Positions 14,395-16,945 of a DNA stretch of 16,945 bases are shown here, piece after piece (position 1 is the first letter of the stretch; the number at the start of each line of letters is the position of its first letter). The DNA lies in contig JBJEUH010000144.1 in assembly GCA_051883735.1 (NCBI GenBank), positions 1 through 16,945 of the forward strand, read 5' to 3'. The notes under the pieces are model-generated. The model had not been told where the DNA came from. It saw only the letters and a program-made list of their open reading frames with translations, and ran no database searches. A program made the translations under genes and the position numbers. The DNA comes from Ventricola sp051883735. GTDB taxonomy: Bacteria; Bacillota; Clostridia; Christensenellales; Aristaeellaceae.

Positions 14395-14444
14395 GACGGC
14401 GCACGGATGCGCCGTCAGACTGCACACGCTGCGTGTGTTTTTTT
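14395..14444 (-). promoter_or_regulatory. Tandem hairpins in the amylase leader
   Basis: Inside the predicted 5' UTR, GACGGCGCA (14395-14403) pairs perfectly with TGCGCCGTC (14408-14416), and CACACG/CGTGTG (14423-14437) forms a second small hairpin. Seven T (14438-14444) follow the second one on the plus strand, so it looks like a terminator only for plus-strand RNA. On the minus strand the two would fold in series in the leader. No known riboswitch is matched. Confidence 0.45.
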
Positions 14445-14468
14445 CCTCTTGCAGGATACAACTCTATT

Positions 14469-14497
14469 ATTTTATCGTAATTCGCATATCCTGACAA
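14469..14497 (-). promoter_or_regulatory. Sigma-A promoter of the amylase gene
   Basis: On the minus strand TTGTCA (14492-14497) and TAAAAT (14469-14474) are separated by 17 bases. Transcription would begin near 14462. The promoter of the next gene faces the other way about 55 bases further on. Confidence 0.75.
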
Positions 14498-14552
14498 TCC
14501 CCATTTTCGACCGCCGCGCCCCAATCGTTCACAATTCTGCCCCATTGGGATT

Positions 14553-14581
14553 TTGTTTGTGCAACATGCGGGCAGTATAAT
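14553..14581 (+). promoter_or_regulatory. Promoter of the exported-protein gene
   Basis: TTGTTT (14553-14558) and a perfect TATAAT (14576-14581) lie 17 bases apart, just before the ribosome binding site at about 14594-14605. The mRNA leader would be only about 25 nt long. Confidence 0.75.
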
Positions 14582-14611
14582 CACAGTATATGAAGGAAAG
14601 GGGGGCTGCAT

Positions 14612-15235
14612 GTGGGCAGGCTGCTGAAAGCCGCGGGCGCAATGTGCGCCATGGGGACGGTGATCGCTGCGGTCCTCTTCTGTCTTGCCGGAAGCGGGCT
14701 GCGCGCCGTGCCGGAGCCGAACGCTCAGCAGAGCGCCGCCAGCGCGCAGGAAACCGCCCAGGCTGCCGAAGCGGACGGCCAGATCCCGCTCTTTCCCACC
14801 CTGAACGCGGAGGCGATCACGGCCATCTCCATCGACACGCCGGAGCGCAGCTTCCAGTTCTATGCGGACGGCAGCGGCGAGGTGAGCGTCAACGGCCAGA
14901 TGGCCGACAGGGAGATCTACCTGACGCTCGTCAGCCAGATTTCCGAGCTGCCGGTCGTCCTGTCCGGCGCCTTCATGCCGGACAGCGCGCAGCTGCTGCT
15001 CACGCTCACCGTCTGCGAGGACGGCCTGCAGCACACGGCCTGCTTTTACGAGGACGGCGGCACGGGCGAGATCGCCCGCGTGGTCGCCGGCCCTGCGGAC
15101 GCGCCCGAATACGGCCAGACGAGCGGCTGGCGCGTGGGCACGCTGATGATGACGTGCGAGGGCACGCGCATCCAGGACGAGCGGGGCAACGAGCACCCCG
15201 CCAGCTTCAGCACTTCAAAGCACGACCAGCCATGA
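14612..15235 (+). CDS. Predicted exported or membrane-anchored protein, unknown function
   Basis: I do not recognise this 207-residue protein. It starts at GTG 14612 behind GGAAAGGGGGG; the ATG two bases earlier is in another frame and stops after five codons. Residues 1-30 hold a short basic start and a hydrophobic stretch (about 7-29), so it is a signal peptide or single membrane anchor. A cysteine at 24 in VLFCLAG is not a good lipobox. Residues 31-58 are rich in Ala, Gln and Glu and probably unstructured. The remainder looks like a compact beta-rich domain: AITAISIDTPERSFQFY, two long hydrophobic strands and a paired-cysteine candidate (VCEDGLQHTACFYEDG). It has its own promoter. Its 3' end overlaps the convergent amidohydrolase gene by 29 bases. 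An extracytoplasmic location is inferred; no partner is apparent. Confidence 0.72.
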   Translation: MGRLLKAAGAMCAMGTVIAAVLFCLAGSGLRAVPEPNAQQSAASAQETAQAAEADGQIPLFPTLNAEAITAISIDTPERSFQFYADGSGEVSVNGQMADREIYLTLVSQISELPVVLSGAFMPDSAQLLLTLTVCEDGLQHTACFYEDGGTGEIARVVAGPADAPEYGQTSGWRVGTLMMTCEGTRIQDERGNEHPASFSTSKHDQP

Positions 15236-16550
15236 CGCCGGTCGTCTTTCCGTTTTGGGCGGCCAGCTCGCCGCCGACGATCACGGCCGTGATGCCCGCC
15301 GGCACGGCGTTGGGGCATCCCTTCCCCGGGAAATCCGCCCGGTCGGCGATCGTTTCGGGATCAAAGATGACGAGGTCCGCGTCGCAGCCGGCCCGCATGC
15401 GCCCCTTCCCTGGGAAGCCGAAGACGTCCGCCGGCAGGCACGTCGCGTGCGCGACGGCTTCCTCCCAGCTCATCTCCGCGCGCTCGCGCACCATCTCGCG
15501 CAGGAAGCGCGGGAAGCTGCCCGCGATCTGCGGATGGCCCTCGCCCGGCAGATACGCGCCCGTATCGGTGGAGATCATGCACAGCGGATGACGGGCGATG
15601 GCGTATACCGCGCGCGCCTCGCCGGTGTTCACGCAGACCGCGTCGTGCGGATGGCACGCGCGCAGGTGCTCGTAGAGCGCCTGATCCGGCACCGCGCCGA
15701 TGTGCTCGCCGGTGATGACGCGCAGGTGATGGAGCTCGATGCCGTTGGCGCGCATGACGCCCGGCTCAAACAGCGCCGCGCCGATGGAGGAGCACCAGTC
15801 CTTGTACATGCCGCTGTCAAACAGGATATCCACGCCCAGGCCGCGCGCGCGGTCGATCATGGCCAGGGCCTCGTCCTCCACGCCCACGCCGTACTGATAG
15901 ACGAAGTGCGAGACGATCATCCGGCATCCGGCGTGCGCCGCCAGGTCGATGGCCTCCTGCAGGGAGTCAAGGTCGGTCATGGAGTTCATGCGCGTGTCGA
16001 TGGAGACGGGCCTGCCGTGCGCCCTGGCGATGCGGCAGAGCGTCTGCATCTCCAGGATCGAGGAGCCGGGCGTATACGCCGGGCCGAGCGACACGCCGCA
16101 CGCGCCGCAGCAGAGCGCCCTTTCGCACATCTGCGCCATCCGGTCGATCTGCTCCTCACTGGCCGCCTGAAAGGGATTCAGCGCGCCTGCGGCCTCGCGC
16201 AGCGCGCACATGCCGATCATCTCCGCCTGATGAATCGGAAACGCCTTGTGCGGGCTCAGAAACTCCTCGAGATCGAGCGGGGAGAAGCCGCAGTTGCCGC
16301 CCACGGTCGTGGTCACGCCCTGCAGCAGGGACAATTCCCCCGTATACGCGTGGCCGTCGATGTGGCCGTGCGGATCGACAAAGCCCGGGCAGACAAAGCG
16401 GCCCGAGGCGTCGATCACCTGCGCGTCCTGCGGCGCGGGCAGATCGCCGATGGCGGCGATGATCCCGTCCTCGAGCAGCACCTGCGCGCGGAACCTTTTC
16501 TGCGCTTCGGGGTCGATGACGACGCCCCCGGAGATGAACAGCTTTGACAT
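15207..16550 (-). CDS. N-acyl-D-amino-acid deacylase family amidohydrolase
   Basis: Metal-dependent hydrolase of 447 residues, somewhat shorter than the usual 480-530. The family removes the acyl group from N-acyl-D-amino acids; relatives include D-glutamate deacylases and dihydroorotase-like enzymes. Visible: the N-terminal beta domain with IDASGRFVCPGFVDPHGHID (metal-binding His61 and His63), GVTTTVGGNCGFSP with Cys87 at the place of the family's metal-ligand cysteine, His215 in IVSHFVYQ, and Asp329 in ISTDTGAY as the catalytic aspartate. The C-terminus GHPQIAGSFPRFLREMV, the SLPAE-like CLPADVFG and the ADLVIFDP segment are classic for the group. GAGGG precedes the ATG. A strong terminator separates it from the upstream potD-like gene, and I find no clear promoter. 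The substrate is not predictable; an N-acyl-D-amino acid is the family default. Confidence 0.87.
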   Translation of the reverse strand: MSKLFISGGVVIDPEAQKRFRAQVLLEDGIIAAIGDLPAPQDAQVIDASGRFVCPGFVDPHGHIDGHAYTGELSLLQGVTTTVGGNCGFSPLDLEEFLSPHKAFPIHQAEMIGMCALREAAGALNPFQAASEEQIDRMAQMCERALCCGACGVSLGPAYTPGSSILEMQTLCRIARAHGRPVSIDTRMNSMTDLDSLQEAIDLAAHAGCRMIVSHFVYQYGVGVEDEALAMIDRARGLGVDILFDSGMYKDWCSSIGAALFEPGVMRANGIELHHLRVITGEHIGAVPDQALYEHLRACHPHDAVCVNTGEARAVYAIARHPLCMISTDTGAYLPGEGHPQIAGSFPRFLREMVRERAEMSWEEAVAHATCLPADVFGFPGKGRMRAGCDADLVIFDPETIADRADFPGKGCPNAVPAGITAVIVGGELAAQNGKTTGVMAGRALKC

Positions 16551-16621
16551 GATCTCACATCCCTCTTTGGATTATCCTACGTGAGGCGGGCTGTGCCCGT
16601 TTGCTGCGCAGCCTGCGATTC

Positions 16622-16683
16622 GTCAAAGAAAGCCCGCATGACGCACGCGGGCTTTCTTTGACGGGCGCCGGAGGGCGCCCGTC
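16622..16683 (-). terminator. Tandem hairpin terminator after the potD-like gene
   Basis: Two perfect hairpins follow the stop of the leftward gene. The first is a 10-bp stem (16660-16669 with 16674-16683, loop GGAG). The second is a 16-bp stem (16622-16637 with 16647-16662) whose arms contain AAAGAAAG and CTTTCTTT. They share three bases, so only one can form fully at a time. Confidence 0.85.
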
Positions 16684-16692
16684 CATGTTGCA

Positions 16693-16945
16693 TCAGAGGC
16701 TCAGCTTGAAGGTGGTCCAGATGTCCTGGAACTTCTGCTCGTCCGCGCTGGAGAGGTTCTTGACGTATTCCGCGTCGCCGATGCGGTCATAGATGCCGCT
16801 GAAGACCGGGTTCTCCTTGTACCAGTCGTCAATGACCTCCATCGCGGCGGCGTTGGGGCTGCAGTAGTACTGCCACTCGGCGCAGACCGCGGCGATCTCC
16901 GGGCGCAGCAGGAACTCGAGGAACAGGTTGGCGTTCTTCGCGTGC
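16693..16945 (-). CDS. potD: Spermidine/putrescine ABC transporter substrate-binding protein, C-terminus
   Basis: Only the last 83 residues are inside the window; the frame runs off the right edge. They read HAKNANLFLEFLLRPEIAAV and continue through SPNAAAMEVI to FQDIWTTFKLSL. The KNANLFLEFLL-PE block and the following polar, proline-rich tail are typical of the C-terminal lobe of PotD/PotF polyamine-binding proteins in the type-1 solute-binding superfamily. Such proteins are secreted or lipid-anchored and deliver polyamines to a PotABC permease, whose genes would normally lie just upstream, outside the window. It is the last gene of its transcript, as the tandem terminator shows. A related solute-binding protein with another substrate is possible because the ligand residues are mostly outside. 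Confidence 0.82.
   Translation of the reverse strand, partial: HAKNANLFLEFLLRPEIAAVCAEWQYYCSPNAAAMEVIDDWYKENPVFSGIYDRIGDAEYVKNLSSADEQKFQDIWTTFKLSL

Noticed and set aside
14423..14444. Plus-strand terminator CACACG/CGTGTG followed by seven T
   Set aside because: No plus-strand gene lies upstream that would need it; the closest upstream gene reads the other way. The stem is only six pairs, so it is reported as leader structure.
16571..16599. Promoter for the amidohydrolase from GATAAT on the minus strand
   Set aside because: The matching -35 position reads CGGGCA, which is not a recognisable -35 box.
1..16945. CRISPR array, tRNA or rRNA genes, insertion sequence transposase, phage or defence genes
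   Set aside because: No regular direct repeats, cloverleaf sequence, transposase frame or defence-gene motif was found on either strand.

Overview
The window looks like a chromosomal stretch from a GC-rich member of the Clostridia (Firmicutes), probably an anaerobic gut-type bacterium. The evidence is a T-box leader, a ZTP riboswitch, strong AGGAGG-type ribosome binding sites, textbook sigma-A promoters with 17-bp spacers, a clostridial formate-tetrahydrofolate ligase and short palindromic intergenic repeats. The species cannot be named from the sequence alone. No tRNA, rRNA, CRISPR array, phage gene or transposase was seen. Both ends cut through genes.

Layout. 1-1339 (+): 3' three quarters of an oleate hydratase gene, ending at a bidirectional hairpin terminator. 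1397-5203 (-): serC, serA, metY in that transcription order (phosphoserine aminotransferase, phosphoglycerate dehydrogenase, O-acetylhomoserine sulfhydrylase), a serine and sulfur amino acid block with a strong promoter at 5285-5313. 5375-7265 (+): divergent promoter, ZTP riboswitch, terminator and fhs. 7382-7990 (+): a lone VanX/DdpX-type D-Ala-D-Ala dipeptidase. 8032-12083 (+): promoter, leucine-type T-box with terminator, then leuC, leuD, leuB and an ogt-type DNA methyltransferase gene overlapping leuB by one base. 12344-14314 (-): a cytoplasmic GH13 neopullulanase/cyclomaltodextrinase with a 148-nt structured leader. 14612-15235 (+): a predicted exported protein of unknown function. 15207-16550 (-): a D-aminoacylase-family amidohydrolase overlapping that gene tail to tail. 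16693-end (-): the C-terminus of a PotD-like polyamine-binding protein.

How the genes fit. SerA and SerC make phosphoserine; serine feeds one-carbon units into folate, and fhs on the divergent side charges tetrahydrofolate with formate. ZTP accumulates when 10-formyl-THF is short, so the riboswitch would switch fhs on when its product is lacking. LeuCDB perform the isomerisation and oxidation steps of leucine synthesis and are governed by a T-box whose likely specifier is the leucine codon CUC; leuA is not in the window.

Structure outside genes is the most interesting part. A dispersed element made of GCGAAGCGAA plus two covarying hairpins occurs three times (7268-7329, 10222-10287 reversed, 12248-12314 reversed), each next to a gene end. 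A compact three-way-junction-like fold lies just before leuB, inside the leu operon. I did not find a convincing new multi-gene system; the genes are mostly housekeeping, and the best leads are these non-coding elements.
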